Below the pieces are notes generated by a model. That model saw nothing but the letters and a program-made list of their open reading frames with translations, had not been told where the DNA came from and did not search any database. The translations under genes and the position numbers were made by a program. A stretch of 16,664 nucleotides of DNA from an uncultured Oscillospiraceae bacterium (GTDB lineage: Bacteria > Bacillota > Clostridia > Oscillospirales > Oscillospiraceae). Below, piece by piece: positions 6,467 to 13,589 of this stretch. Location: the NCBI GenBank assembly GCA_910585735.1, contig CAJUEU010000040.1, positions 1-16,664 on the forward strand, written 5' to 3'. Within the stretch, counting starts at the first letter, position 1, and each line of letters starts with the position of its first letter.

Positions 6467-7654
6467 GTGGATATTTATCAAGAGGCCCAAGCCCTGGGTT
6501 CCTATCTGACCGAGCTACGCCGGGAGTTCCACCGCCACCCTGAGGTGAGCCGGAAGGAGACCTGGACTGCCGAGCGCATTGAGGCTGAGCTGGACGCTCT
6601 GGGGATCACCGAGCATAAGCGGGTGGATGGCTCCGGGGTGTATGCTGTGCTCCGGGGAGAGAAGGAAGGGGACCGGGTCATGGCGCTTCGGGCCGATACC
6701 GACGCTTTGCCCATCCAGGAGGTCCACCCCCAATTGAGCTACTGCTCTCAGCAGTTTGGCGCTATGCATGCCTGCGGCCATGACGGACACATTGCCTGCC
6801 TTCTGGGAGGCGCCAGGCTTTTGGCCGAGCACAGGGCCGACTTCGGCGGGGAGGTACGGTTCTTTTTCCAGCACGCCGAGGAGACCGGCTATGGCGCCGC
6901 CCGGTTTATGGAGACCGGCCTTTGGAGGGGGGCGGGCCGGGTCTTCGGCCTCCACGTGGCTCCCGACCTAAGGGCGGGCACCGTGGGGATCAAGCCCGGG
7001 CCCAACAACGCCAGCGTGGACCACTTTACTATCTCTGTGAAGGGCAAGGCTGCCCATGTTTCCACGCCCCACCTGGGGGTGGACGCGGTATATATCGCCA
7101 GTCAGATCGTGGTTTCCCTCCAGGCTATCGTCGCCCGGCTCAGCTCCCCTGTGGAGCCTCTGCTTATCGGGGTGGGGAAGGTGACCGCCGGGGACGCTTA
7201 CAACATTGTGGCCGACTCCGCCGTGCTGGAGGGCACTGTCCGCGCCATGACCCCCCAGGCCAGAAAAGAAACTCAGGAGAAGCTGAACGCCCTCTGTGAC
7301 AGTGTGGCCACCCTCTATGGGGGGAGCGCCGCTGTGGAGTGGGAAGATTTTGCGCCTCCCCTGGTGAATCCATCCCACATTTGTGAGGAAGCGGGGGAGC
7401 TGGTGACGAGACTTATGGGCCGGGAGGCCTTGGTCGCCGACCGGGTCCTTTCCCTGGGAGGCGATGACTTTGCTCGGTTCCAGGAGGAGATCCCCGGGGT
7501 GTATGCCTATCTGGGCAGTTCTTCCCCGGAAAAGCCGGACACCTGCCGGCCTCTTCACAACGAGAAATTTGACCTGGAGGAGGCGGCTTTGCCCATAGGC
7601 GCCGCCCTCCACGCCGCCTACGCGCTGGAATATTTGACCCACAAGCTTGGGTAA
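6467..7654 (+). CDS. M20-family amidohydrolase (N-acyl-L-amino-acid hydrolase type)
   Basis: The product is a 395-aa cytoplasmic, probably di-metal hydrolase that removes acyl groups from amino acids or cleaves small peptides. Visible motifs are MHACGHDGH (100-108, ligands Cys103 and His105), HAEE (136-139) with metal-binding and catalytic Glu, GLHVAP with His162-163 region, the dimerisation-domain stretch around KGKAAHVSTPHLGVDA, and a late HNEKFD. GTG at 6467 is the start because AGGAGG (6452-6457) lies 9 bases upstream; the in-frame GTG at 6401 lies inside the palindromic element. It follows metQ, is closed by the terminator at 7658, and may release methionine from N-acyl forms. Substrate is inferred from context only. 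Confidence 0.88.
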   Translation: MDIYQEAQALGSYLTELRREFHRHPEVSRKETWTAERIEAELDALGITEHKRVDGSGVYAVLRGEKEGDRVMALRADTDALPIQEVHPQLSYCSQQFGAMHACGHDGHIACLLGGARLLAEHRADFGGEVRFFFQHAEETGYGAARFMETGLWRGAGRVFGLHVAPDLRAGTVGIKPGPNNASVDHFTISVKGKAAHVSTPHLGVDAVYIASQIVVSLQAIVARLSSPVEPLLIGVGKVTAGDAYNIVADSAVLEGTVRAMTPQARKETQEKLNALCDSVATLYGGSAAVEWEDFAPPLVNPSHICEEAGELVTRLMGREALVADRVLSLGGDDFARFQEEIPGVYAYLGSSSPEKPDTCRPLHNEKFDLEEAALPIGAALHAAYALEYLTHKLG

Positions 7655-7657
7655 GGG

Positions 7658-7694
7658 CAGCCCCTCCGCCAGTTATGGCGGAGGGGCTGTTTTT
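7658..7694 (+). terminator. Terminator of the metNIQ-amidohydrolase operon
   Basis: A perfect 13-bp stem (7658-7670 with 7677-7689) around AGTTAT is followed by TTTTT (7690-7694). It starts 4 bases after the amidohydrolase stop. Confidence 0.95.
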
Positions 7695-7710
7695 GTAACA
7701 CTTTCTTCAT

Positions 7711-7739
7711 TTGACATTCTTCGCCCGTCCTGATAAAAT
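7711..7739 (+). promoter_or_regulatory. Sigma-A promoter of the LTA-synthase-like gene
   Basis: TTGACA (7711-7716), 17 bases, TAAAAT (7734-7739). The predicted start near 7746 gives a leader of about 32 bases before the ATG at 7778. Confidence 0.85.
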
Positions 7740-7777
7740 AAAGCGTTGCAATATTCGGGAAGAAGGGAGGAAGGGGC

Positions 7778-9898
7778 ATGACGGCACAGAATACAGGCGA
7801 AAAAAAGCAAAAATGGTACCGGCGGACCGAGCCTTTTGTCCGGGGGCCGCTGATCGCTTTCCTTCCCTTTGCCACCCTGTTTTTAAGCCAGCTGGTCATG
7901 CTGCAGTCCGCCCCGGAGGCCTGGGTCTGGTTTGTGGACCGTCCCGGGGCCACCATTGTGACCTATCTGGTCCTTCTCTTTGCTCTGCTGCTGGTGGAGC
8001 GGCTTTCCACCAGTCTTTTTCTGGCGGGGCTTGTGACCATGGCGCCATGCCTGGTGCTGGCGATCGCCAGCTACCTGAAGCTGACGGCCAACGGTGTGCC
8101 TCTGCTGCTCAGCGACCTGACCATGATGGGACAGGCCGCCGAGATCACCGGCTTTTTAAGCCCGGAAATGGGGATCGGGAGCGGAACGGTCCTGGCCATT
8201 TTTCTGGCTGCGGCGCTGTTGATCCTGGCTTTTTTTTGGACCCGTCCCCTGCACAAGCTCCTCTGGTGGAAGCGGCTCCTCACCGCCGCGGCCATGGGGG
8301 GCGCGCTGGCTCTTACTCTGACCCTCCCGGTCACCGGGGCTATGTTGGACGAGGCGGCCGCCGGAGTGAACCAGGCCACCCGGAACGAGCGGCTTGGGGT
8401 CCTGGCCGGTATGTACGCCGCCGCCCGGCAGAACGCCATGACCGAGCCGGGAGAATATACGGAAGACAACATGAACCGCATCGTGCTGCAGATCAGCTCC
8501 AACGCGCCCCGGGTCTCCACCCCCGAGACGCGGCCCAATGTGATCCTTTTGATGTCGGAGAGCTTTTTTGATCCCACCCGCCTGCCCAATGTGACCTACT
8601 CCACGGACCCTGTTTCCAATTATCACTCCTTGGGAGAGACCTTTCCCGCCGGCTCCTTTCAGAGCAACACCTACGCCGGAGGTACGGGAAATGTGGAGAT
8701 GGAGGTCCTTACGGGGGTGTCCTCCCACTTCTTAGAGGAGGATGAGGTTTTGACCACCATCTCGTCCGAGGGGGCCTACGACCGAATCCCCTCCATTGTC
8801 AAGGCCTTTGCCAATCAAGGCTACAGGACCACCTATGTCCACTCCCACACCAACGCCCTCTATTCCCGCACCGAGCATCTGCCTGCCCTGGGCTTTGAGA
8901 CCGTGGTCTACCGGGATGATTTCAAGACGGAGACCGCCAACGCGGGCTACTATGTTTCGGACGACAGTTGGGCCGACGAGATCATTGCCCGGTTTGAGGA
9001 CAAGGGGGAGGAGCCCATCTTCCTTTTTGGACTTTCCATGGAAAACCACCAGCCATACGCCGGCAATAAGTTTTCTGAGCCTTCCCCGGTGGAGGTGACG
9101 ACTGAGCTGCTGGAGGGGGAGCATTTGGGCATGTTCGATTCCCTGGTCCACGGGCTTTACGATGCGGACCAGTCTTTGGGTAAGCTGGTGGATTATTTTG
9201 CTTCGGTGGACGAGCCCACCATTCTGGTGTTCTTTGGGGACCATCTTCCCCGGCCCAGCTTTGGGGACGGGGATACCCTCTATGACCGCTTGGGCTATTC
9301 CACCAGCGCCGACACCCTGACCTGGAGCCCGGAGGAGCTGAAATACATGCTCTCCACCGACTACCTGGTCTGGTATAACTACAATGTGGACTTTGAGGTT
9401 CCTGAGGAGCTCAGCGCGACTGGCTTGGGCACCCAGATTTTGAATTGGGCCGGCCTTCCCAAGCCCCTTTACTTTTCCTGGATCGACACGGTGATGGAGC
9501 ATATGCTTATATACCGGGACCGTCTTTTTGTTGCTGCTGACGGGACGCCTTCCCATGAGATCCCGGAGGAATTTTCCGGCATTATGAAGCGGTATGAGAC
9601 CATTGTCTACGACATTTTGTACGGAGAGAGCTACAGCACCGAAGCTCTGACGGGCTCCAGGGTCCGAAAGACCGTGAAGGAATCCATGCCTGAGGTCATT
9701 ACCCCGCCGGCATTTGGGGAGCCTGAGGATGAGGAGCTGCCGGAGAGCGAGTCTCCTGAGCCGGGGCCTGCCTCCACGCCCCCATCCTCCACGAGCCCCG
9801 CCGTTCGGCCCGAGTCCCACCGGGAGCCGGAGGAGAGCGGAGCTCCCGGGGAAAGGCACGAAGAGCACAGGCCCTCCCCGGAGGACCAGGAGGTATAG
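7778..9898 (+). CDS. LTA-synthase/phosphoglycerol-transferase-like membrane sulfatase-fold enzyme
   Basis: The product has 706 aa: five N-terminal membrane helices (about 24-44, 58-75, 80-100, 136-154 and 165-188) and an extracellular alkaline-phosphatase/sulfatase-fold domain (about 250-620). LtaS-type catalytic residues are all present: Glu261 in MSESFFD, nucleophile Thr303 in GGTGN, His424 in MENHQPY, and Asp488-His489 in FFGDHLP. The family moves glycerol-phosphate or similar groups from phospholipid to cell-surface polymers or glycolipids. The last ~60 residues are disordered and rich in Pro, Glu and Ser. GGGAGG (7765-7770) precedes the ATG. It is a single-gene unit with its own promoter and terminator. 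The polymer modified cannot be told from sequence; LtaS, MdoB-like or capsule-modifying roles are possible. Confidence 0.88.
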   Translation: MTAQNTGEKKQKWYRRTEPFVRGPLIAFLPFATLFLSQLVMLQSAPEAWVWFVDRPGATIVTYLVLLFALLLVERLSTSLFLAGLVTMAPCLVLAIASYLKLTANGVPLLLSDLTMMGQAAEITGFLSPEMGIGSGTVLAIFLAAALLILAFFWTRPLHKLLWWKRLLTAAAMGGALALTLTLPVTGAMLDEAAAGVNQATRNERLGVLAGMYAAARQNAMTEPGEYTEDNMNRIVLQISSNAPRVSTPETRPNVILLMSESFFDPTRLPNVTYSTDPVSNYHSLGETFPAGSFQSNTYAGGTGNVEMEVLTGVSSHFLEEDEVLTTISSEGAYDRIPSIVKAFANQGYRTTYVHSHTNALYSRTEHLPALGFETVVYRDDFKTETANAGYYVSDDSWADEIIARFEDKGEEPIFLFGLSMENHQPYAGNKFSEPSPVEVTTELLEGEHLGMFDSLVHGLYDADQSLGKLVDYFASVDEPTILVFFGDHLPRPSFGDGDTLYDRLGYSTSADTLTWSPEELKYMLSTDYLVWYNYNVDFEVPEELSATGLGTQILNWAGLPKPLYFSWIDTVMEHMLIYRDRLFVAADGTPSHEIPEEFSGIMKRYETIVYDILYGESYSTEALTGSRVRKTVKESMPEVITPPAFGEPEDEELPESESPEPGPASTPPSSTSPAVRPESHREPEESGAPGERHEEHRPSPEDQEV

Positions 9899-9941
9899 CA
9901 AAAAGAAAGTGCCCGGCATCCTGGATGCCGGGCACTTTTTT
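9899..9941. terminator. Bidirectional terminator between convergent genes
   Basis: An 11-bp stem (9909-9919 with 9925-9935) has A-rich sequence on the left (9900-9908) and six T residues on the right. It can stop the LTA-synthase-like gene on the plus strand and the DUF378 gene on the minus strand. Confidence 0.92.
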
Positions 9942-9945
9942 GCGC

Positions 9946-10158
9946 TCAGGTATGCTCTTCCACCGGGTCGGTCTCCCGGAACAGCAGGGAGATACACCAA
10001 ATGGCGGACAGCCCTACGATGGTATACACCACCCGGCTCAGAGGACTGGCCGAGCCTCCAAACAGGAAGGCCACCACGTCGAAGCCGAAGAGACCGATGC
10101 TGCCCCAGTTCAGGCCGCCAATGATGGCAAGCAACAGGGCGATCTTATCCATGATCAT
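9946..10158 (-). CDS. DUF378 family small membrane protein
   Basis: A 70-aa protein with two membrane helices (about 4-22 and 42-60). The signature ALLLAIIGGLNWGSIGLFGF and the following FDVVAFLFGG are typical of DUF378 (YuzA-like) proteins, whose function is unknown. The start at 10158 is chosen because GAGGAGG (minus strand, 10170-10176) lies 11 bases away; a second ATG six bases inside would be 17 away. It is separated from cytidine deaminase by a terminator, so it is probably transcribed alone. Confidence 0.88.
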   Translation of the reverse strand: MIMDKIALLLAIIGGLNWGSIGLFGFDVVAFLFGGSASPLSRVVYTIVGLSAIWCISLLFRETDPVEEHT

Positions 10159-10184
10159 GTGTTAAGAAACCTCCTCAAAAATGG

Positions 10185-10211
10185 ATTCCCGGTGATAGGA
10201 TAGCCGGGAAT
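10185..10211 (-). other. Inverted repeat in the DUF378 5' leader
   Basis: ATTCCCGG (10185-10192) and CCGGGAAT (10204-10211) form an 8-bp stem with an 11-base loop. On the minus strand it is followed by CCATTTTTG and then the ribosome binding site. It may be a weak attenuator, an operator or a leader hairpin; nothing distinguishes these. I found no convincing promoter for DUF378 around it. Confidence 0.4.
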
Positions 10212-10243
10212 GAGCAGGTTTATCCAAAAAATTTCAGAAAATG

Positions 10244-10271
10244 AAAAAGACCGCCTGAGGGCGGTCTTTTT
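10244..10271 (-). terminator. Terminator downstream of cytidine deaminase
   Basis: A 12-bp stem (10244-10255 with 10260-10271) closes TGAG. Its ends are A5 and T5, so it can work in both directions. It sits 9 bases past the cdd stop on the minus strand. Confidence 0.92.
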
Positions 10272-10280
10272 GCTGTTTTG

Positions 10281-10673
10281 TTAAGTGAGGCTTTCAGGGC
10301 CAAAGCTGTGGGGCAGCAGTTCAGGAAGGGGAATGACAGTAAGCTCTTTTTTCCCGTTGCCCACCACGACCTCCAGGTTGGGGGCAAACTCACGGAGCAT
10401 TTGGCGGCAGGCTCCACAGGGCCAGCAGAAATCCTCGCCCCTGCCCACCACCGCTAACGTCACAAACTCCCGGACCCCCTCGCTCACCGCCTTCACCAGG
10501 GCGGTCCGCTCGGCGCAGATGGTGGAGCCGTAGGCGGCGTTCTCCACATTACAGCCGGTGAAGACCCGCCCGTCGGCGCAGAGGAGGGCGGCTCCCACGG
10601 GAAATTTGGAATAGGGGGAGTAGGATCTGTCCAGCATACTGTAAGCCAGCTCGGCCAGCTCGCGATGGGTCAT
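10281..10673 (-). CDS. cdd: Cytidine deaminase
   Basis: A 130-aa homotetrameric-type cytidine deaminase, converting cytidine and deoxycytidine to uridine and deoxyuridine in pyrimidine salvage. Zinc ligands Cys53, Cys86 and Cys89 and catalytic Glu55 lie in TICAERTA and PCGACRQML, and NVENAAYG binds the nucleoside. AAGGAGG (minus strand, around 10681-10687) overlaps the stop codon of the upstream deacetylase gene, so the two are co-transcribed and probably translationally coupled. No functional link to the deacetylase is obvious. Confidence 0.95.
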   Translation of the reverse strand: MTHRELAELAYSMLDRSYSPYSKFPVGAALLCADGRVFTGCNVENAAYGSTICAERTALVKAVSEGVREFVTLAVVGRGEDFCWPCGACRQMLREFAPNLEVVVGNGKKELTVIPLPELLPHSFGPESLT

Positions 10674-10685
10674 GGAAATACCTCC

Positions 10686-11963
10686 TTATTCCCAGGTGAC
10701 GCCCAGCTTGGGGCGTACATCCAGGTCGATGATTTCCCTGGCGTCATAGAACTGACTGTACCGCTTCAGCGCCTTACCGCTGCGGAGGGTGGTCCCGTCG
10801 GGGTGGAGCCGGTCGCAGATCACCGCCGAGATGGTCTTTTTTACCTGGGAGTAGGACTCGATGCCCACGCTGGCAAAGATGCGGAAGCCCTGGCTCTGAA
10901 GCCACTTGAACTGTTCGCCGTAATCCTCTCCCTGGTCGTGGTCCCCGTCGGGCCGGGCGCCGTGAGGGTAGAAGAGGATATTGGTCTCGCCCACCAGCTC
11001 GCCCACGTCCCGGAACCACCGCTCGGTGTCAGCCTGGATGGCCGCCATGGACTTGGTGGAGAGCCGGATGTGGCCCCAGGTGTGGGAGCCAAAGTACCAG
11101 CCGGTCTCCTTCAGCCGCCGGACGATGGGCATGACGGCCTCCCGCTCAGAGAGCCGGAAGGCCTCCTTCTCATCGTTCCAGTCCTCGGTGCTGCGTTGGG
11201 TCCGATAGCCCAGGATGCCCTGGTAGCCCGTGAGGGAAAGGCAGCCCTTTACGCCGTTGGGGGAGAAGTCGGGATGCTCCCGGATAAATTTGTCCAGGAT
11301 GGTGATGGCGTCCAGGTCCTGGGTGAGGAAGGTCTCCTTGGTGTAGGGGTCGGTACACTCGGCCCAGATCTCCCCGTCGGAGCCCAGGACCAGCTTGGAG
11401 GTAAAGCCCTGCTCCAGCATATAGTCATAATAGTTGGTGTCGTCAAAGGAAATGATGAGGGGCTTCTTCCCCTCGGGGACCATGACGGTGTTCCGGCGCA
11501 TCCGGGTGACCCCAGTGTCCGGGTCGGTGTACTCGCTCCACACCTCGTTCATGCTCACCAGCACATAGCCCTTGTCGTAGACGCTCTGGAGGATCTTGTT
11601 GTACTCGTCCACCGTCACCATCCAGTCGTCCAGGCCGGTCCGGTCGCTTTCGGGGGCGGGGCAGTCGTGGAAGGCCCACTGGGGATAGGCGATCACCGGG
11701 TGAAAGAAGAGGTGCTCCACCACTTGGTTTTTCCCCCAGGCCACCAGGGGGACCTCCGGGGTGTAGGGCTCGTCGCTGGCGGCGGGGGTGGGCTCGGAAG
11801 AGGGCTCGGCCGAAGGTTCGGAGGAGGGCTCGACGCTCTCCACGGGATCAGGGGTGGGGGAGCTTTCCGCTGTGGGGCCTTTTTTGCCGCAGGCGGTCAG
11901 AGAGAGGACCAGGGAAAGAAGCAGGGTCCACAGGAGGAAATCTTTTGCAAAACGCTTCATCAT
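10686..11963 (-). CDS. Lipoprotein polysaccharide deacetylase (NodB-like)
   Basis: The product has 425 aa from ATG at 11963, or 424 from 11960. It begins MMKRF, a hydrophobic stretch and lipobox LTAC (lipid-carrying Cys25), then a Glu/Ser/Pro-rich linker (about 33-70). The enzyme domain has ISFDDTNYYD (171-180, Asp174-Asp175) and SHTWGH (293-298, His294 and His298), the metal-binding motifs of NodB-family (CE4) deacetylases, plus YPHGAR (332-337). A large insertion of about 110 residues lies between the first two motifs. The likely role is removal of acetyl groups from cell-wall glycan at the outer membrane face. The ORF stays open 131 codons upstream, but that part crosses the promoter and lacks a start signal. 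The ribosome binding site is weak (GGGACGG). Confidence 0.85.
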   Translation of the reverse strand: MMKRFAKDFLLWTLLLSLVLSLTACGKKGPTAESSPTPDPVESVEPSSEPSAEPSSEPTPAASDEPYTPEVPLVAWGKNQVVEHLFFHPVIAYPQWAFHDCPAPESDRTGLDDWMVTVDEYNKILQSVYDKGYVLVSMNEVWSEYTDPDTGVTRMRRNTVMVPEGKKPLIISFDDTNYYDYMLEQGFTSKLVLGSDGEIWAECTDPYTKETFLTQDLDAITILDKFIREHPDFSPNGVKGCLSLTGYQGILGYRTQRSTEDWNDEKEAFRLSEREAVMPIVRRLKETGWYFGSHTWGHIRLSTKSMAAIQADTERWFRDVGELVGETNILFYPHGARPDGDHDQGEDYGEQFKWLQSQGFRIFASVGIESYSQVKKTISAVICDRLHPDGTTLRSGKALKRYSQFYDAREIIDLDVRPKLGVTWE

Positions 11964-12009
11964 AATGCCGTCCCATTTCTTTTGTATTTTTCCTGAATCG
12001 GATACCTTT

Positions 12010-12037
12010 ATTATACCGCCTTTAGGGGGGAAGACAA
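12010..12037 (-). promoter_or_regulatory. Promoter of the deacetylase-cdd operon
   Basis: On the minus strand, TTGTCT (12032-12037), 16 bases and a perfect TATAAT (12010-12015). The predicted start near 12003 gives a 40-base leader. Confidence 0.65.
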
Positions 12038-12087
12038 CAACAAAATGGTTACAAAAACCTGGAAACGGGAAAGACTGTAATTTTCTG

Positions 12088-12116
12088 TTGCAAAGAGGAG
12101 AAAATTCTGGTAAAAT
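12088..12116 (+). promoter_or_regulatory. Promoter of the multi-spanning membrane protein gene
   Basis: TTGCAA (12088-12093), 17 bases, TAAAAT (12111-12116). It is divergent from the deacetylase promoter with about 50 bases between the -35 boxes. Its transcript has an unusually long leader of about 112 bases. Confidence 0.7.
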
Positions 12117-12132
12117 ACCAAGAGATAGTGCC

Positions 12133-12205
12133 CGGCGGAAAAAGAAGACTCCCCCAATGTGGGGATAAAGGAGCCTCAAACGGAGAAAGCTAAAGAGGCC
12201 CGCCG
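12133..12205 (+). promoter_or_regulatory. Foldable 5' leader, possible three-way junction RNA
   Basis: CGGCGG (12133-12138) pairs with CCGCCG (12200-12205) as a closing stem. Inside are CCCC/GGGG (12152-12155 with 12161-12164, loop AATGT) and GCCTC/GAGGC (12173-12177 with 12195-12199), the latter stacking directly on the closing stem. I could not match it to a known riboswitch class. Function is unknown and the fold was built by hand. Confidence 0.35.
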
Positions 12206-12234
12206 TATCAAAGGGTTTTCGGGAGAGATAACGT

Positions 12235-13014
12235 ATGGATAAGAATTTTAAGAAAAATAAAGCGGCCAAGGCGAAGGCCGAGGAGGAAGCTCTCAGCAGT
12301 ATTCTCTGCTGGGTGGCGGCAGGAAGCGTGCTGGAGTTTTTCCTGATCCTTCTCAACCGATATTGGTCTCATTACCGTGTGGCTGAGATCCAGTTCCGGG
12401 TTGGGCCCCTGGAGACCATGGTGAAGGTGATGGCGTTCCTGTTCCTGGCAGCGGCAGCCGGAGGAGCCTACTGGTGGAAGAAGGAAGGTATGAAGCGCCG
12501 GCTTCCCCTGGCTGTTTCCCTGGTGACCCTGGGGGCTTCAGCGGGCTGCTTTGCCGCCTGGCTGGTGGGGGAGAGCGGGATCGTGGCTCTTTCGACTATG
12601 GTCCCTGGCATTGTGGTGCTTGCCATTCTTTATTACCTGTATCAGAGAGAGTTTTTCCTGGTCGCCTGCCAGAGCGCTCTGGCGCTGATGGGGATCTGGA
12701 TGTGCGACCGGGGACTGGGCGGAAGTCAGGAGATTTTTTGCTGGCTTTATGTGGCTCTTGCCATGGTCCTTGTGGCGGGTAGCGTTTGGTTCTGCCGTCT
12801 TCTCCAGAGGAATAAGGGGGCTGTCCAGTGGAAGGGCCGGGAGGTCAAGCTCCTGCCCAAGGAGGCCAATTATCTGCCTCTCTATGTGGGGGCGTTGGTG
12901 TCCCTGGCGATTTTGGCGTGCGCCCTCATAAGCCTGCCCGCTATGGCCCTTTACGCTGTGGTGGTGGCTTGGCTGCTGGTGATGGCGGTCTACTATACCG
13001 TAAAGCTGATGTGA
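12235..13014 (+). CDS. Multi-spanning membrane protein of unknown function
   Basis: A 259-aa protein with a Lys/Ala-rich cytoplasmic N-terminus (KNFKKNKAAKAKAEEEA) and about eight hydrophobic helices (near 22-41, 62-80, 91-110, 117-137, 139-155, 167-190, 217-235 and 238-257). A charged loop between helices 6 and 7 reads RNKGAVQWKGREVKLLPKE. No catalytic or transporter motif is recognised. The ATG at 12235 follows GGGAGAGA (12221-12228). It is a single-gene unit between its own promoter and terminator. This is a family-level unknown; I infer only membrane location. Confidence 0.8.
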   Translation: MDKNFKKNKAAKAKAEEEALSSILCWVAAGSVLEFFLILLNRYWSHYRVAEIQFRVGPLETMVKVMAFLFLAAAAGGAYWWKKEGMKRRLPLAVSLVTLGASAGCFAAWLVGESGIVALSTMVPGIVVLAILYYLYQREFFLVACQSALALMGIWMCDRGLGGSQEIFCWLYVALAMVLVAGSVWFCRLLQRNKGAVQWKGREVKLLPKEANYLPLYVGALVSLAILACALISLPAMALYAVVVAWLLVMAVYYTVKLM

Positions 13015-13022
13015 GCGTTCCG

Positions 13023-13053
13023 AAGGGCCAGGGCGTTGTCCCTGGCCCTTTTT
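13023..13053 (+). terminator. Terminator after the membrane protein gene
   Basis: An 11-bp stem (13023-13033 with 13040-13050) around CGTTGT, with TTTTT overlapping its end (13049-13053). It starts 9 bases after the stop. The following 120 bases up to 13172 show no confident promoter or ORF. Confidence 0.93.
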
Positions 13054-13172
13054 GCGCCCAAAACAGGCTCCGCAACCAAAATTCAACCGATTCTTGCGTC
13101 ATAGTTGGTGGAGGAAGAGGGCGGAGCATGGTAGGATAGAGCCATCCTTCGGAAAGTGAGGTCATTTTTCAT

Positions 13173-13535
13173 ATGAGACTTGGTGTGCAGGAATTTGCGG
13201 CCGTGTCGGTCCTTCTGGTCGTTGTGGCGCTGTGGGGACTGTTTCTCGCTGTGGTTTTCCTGGCGATCCGGGCCCTTTGGGTCTACATCCACTACCACGA
13301 CAAGGATAACCGCCCCGAGACCGCGGCGGTCCGCCGCAGCCTGGGGGAAGCCATCAAGGTCCACCGGACCCAGCGGGGCATGACCCAGGAGCTTGTGGCC
13401 GAGCGGCTGGGAGTGAGCCGTCAGGCGGTGAGCAAATGGGAGAGCGGCGCCTCGGATCCCAGTACCACCAACCTGCTGGCCCTGGCAAAGTTGTTTGAGA
13501 TCTCTCCCGAGGAGCTGCTGCGGGGCGTGGAATAA
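13173..13535 (+). CDS. Membrane-anchored XRE-family transcriptional regulator
   Basis: A 120-aa protein with one N-terminal membrane helix (about 9-38), a short His/Asp-rich linker, and an XRE-type helix-turn-helix (about 56-117) with the core MTQELVAERLGVSRQAVSKW and the tail LLALAKLFEISPEELL. The layout suggests a DNA-binding domain tethered to the inner membrane face, seen in other Firmicutes regulators; targets are unknown. The ATG at 13173 has only a weak site (AGTGAGGT, 13155-13162). Its stop lies 3 bases before the -35 box of the spoVAC promoter. It may sense a membrane signal or neighbouring membrane proteins; that is inference. Confidence 0.87.
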   Translation: MRLGVQEFAAVSVLLVVVALWGLFLAVVFLAIRALWVYIHYHDKDNRPETAAVRRSLGEAIKVHRTQRGMTQELVAERLGVSRQAVSKWESGASDPSTTNLLALAKLFEISPEELLRGVE

Positions 13536-13538
13536 TAT

Positions 13539-13567
13539 GAATGAAGCCTCCTTTTTCGGACATACTA
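13539..13567 (+). promoter_or_regulatory. Forespore (sigma-G-type) promoter of spoVAC
   Basis: GAATG (13539-13543), a 17-base spacer and CATACTA (13561-13567) match the sigma-G consensus as I know it (GHATR and CATNHTA). The expected start is near 13574, about 16 bases before the spoVAC ATG. The spoVA operon of Bacillus is sigma-G controlled, which fits. Confidence 0.65.
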
Positions 13568-13587
13568 CCCGGGAAAAGGAGGCTTTT
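13544..13587 (+). terminator. Hairpin ending the XRE gene and enclosing the spoVAC ribosome binding site
   Basis: AAGCCTCCTTTT (13544-13555) pairs perfectly with AAAAGGAGGCTT (13574-13585), extendable to 14 bp by U-G and C-G inward. The stem is followed by TT and then CC, so as a terminator it is weak to moderate. The right arm contains AGGAGG (13577-13582), the spoVAC ribosome binding site. The sigma-G -10 box lies in the loop. Confidence 0.7.
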
Positions 13588-13589
13588 CC

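Noticed and set aside
8732..10000. 422-codon minus-strand ORF opposite the LTA-synthase-like gene
   Set aside because: It crosses the bidirectional terminator and DUF378 stop region and has no domain signal; the plus-strand gene has all its catalytic residues.
10665..11996. 443-codon plus-strand ORF opposite the deacetylase
   Set aside because: Its translation is a low-complexity Gly/Val/Leu/His-rich product, it has no ribosome binding site, and the minus strand encodes a clear lipoprotein deacetylase with catalytic motifs.
11964..12356. 131-codon N-terminal extension of the deacetylase
   Set aside because: It would cross the TATAAT promoter and the divergent gene's start, and put the lipoprotein signal in the middle of the protein.
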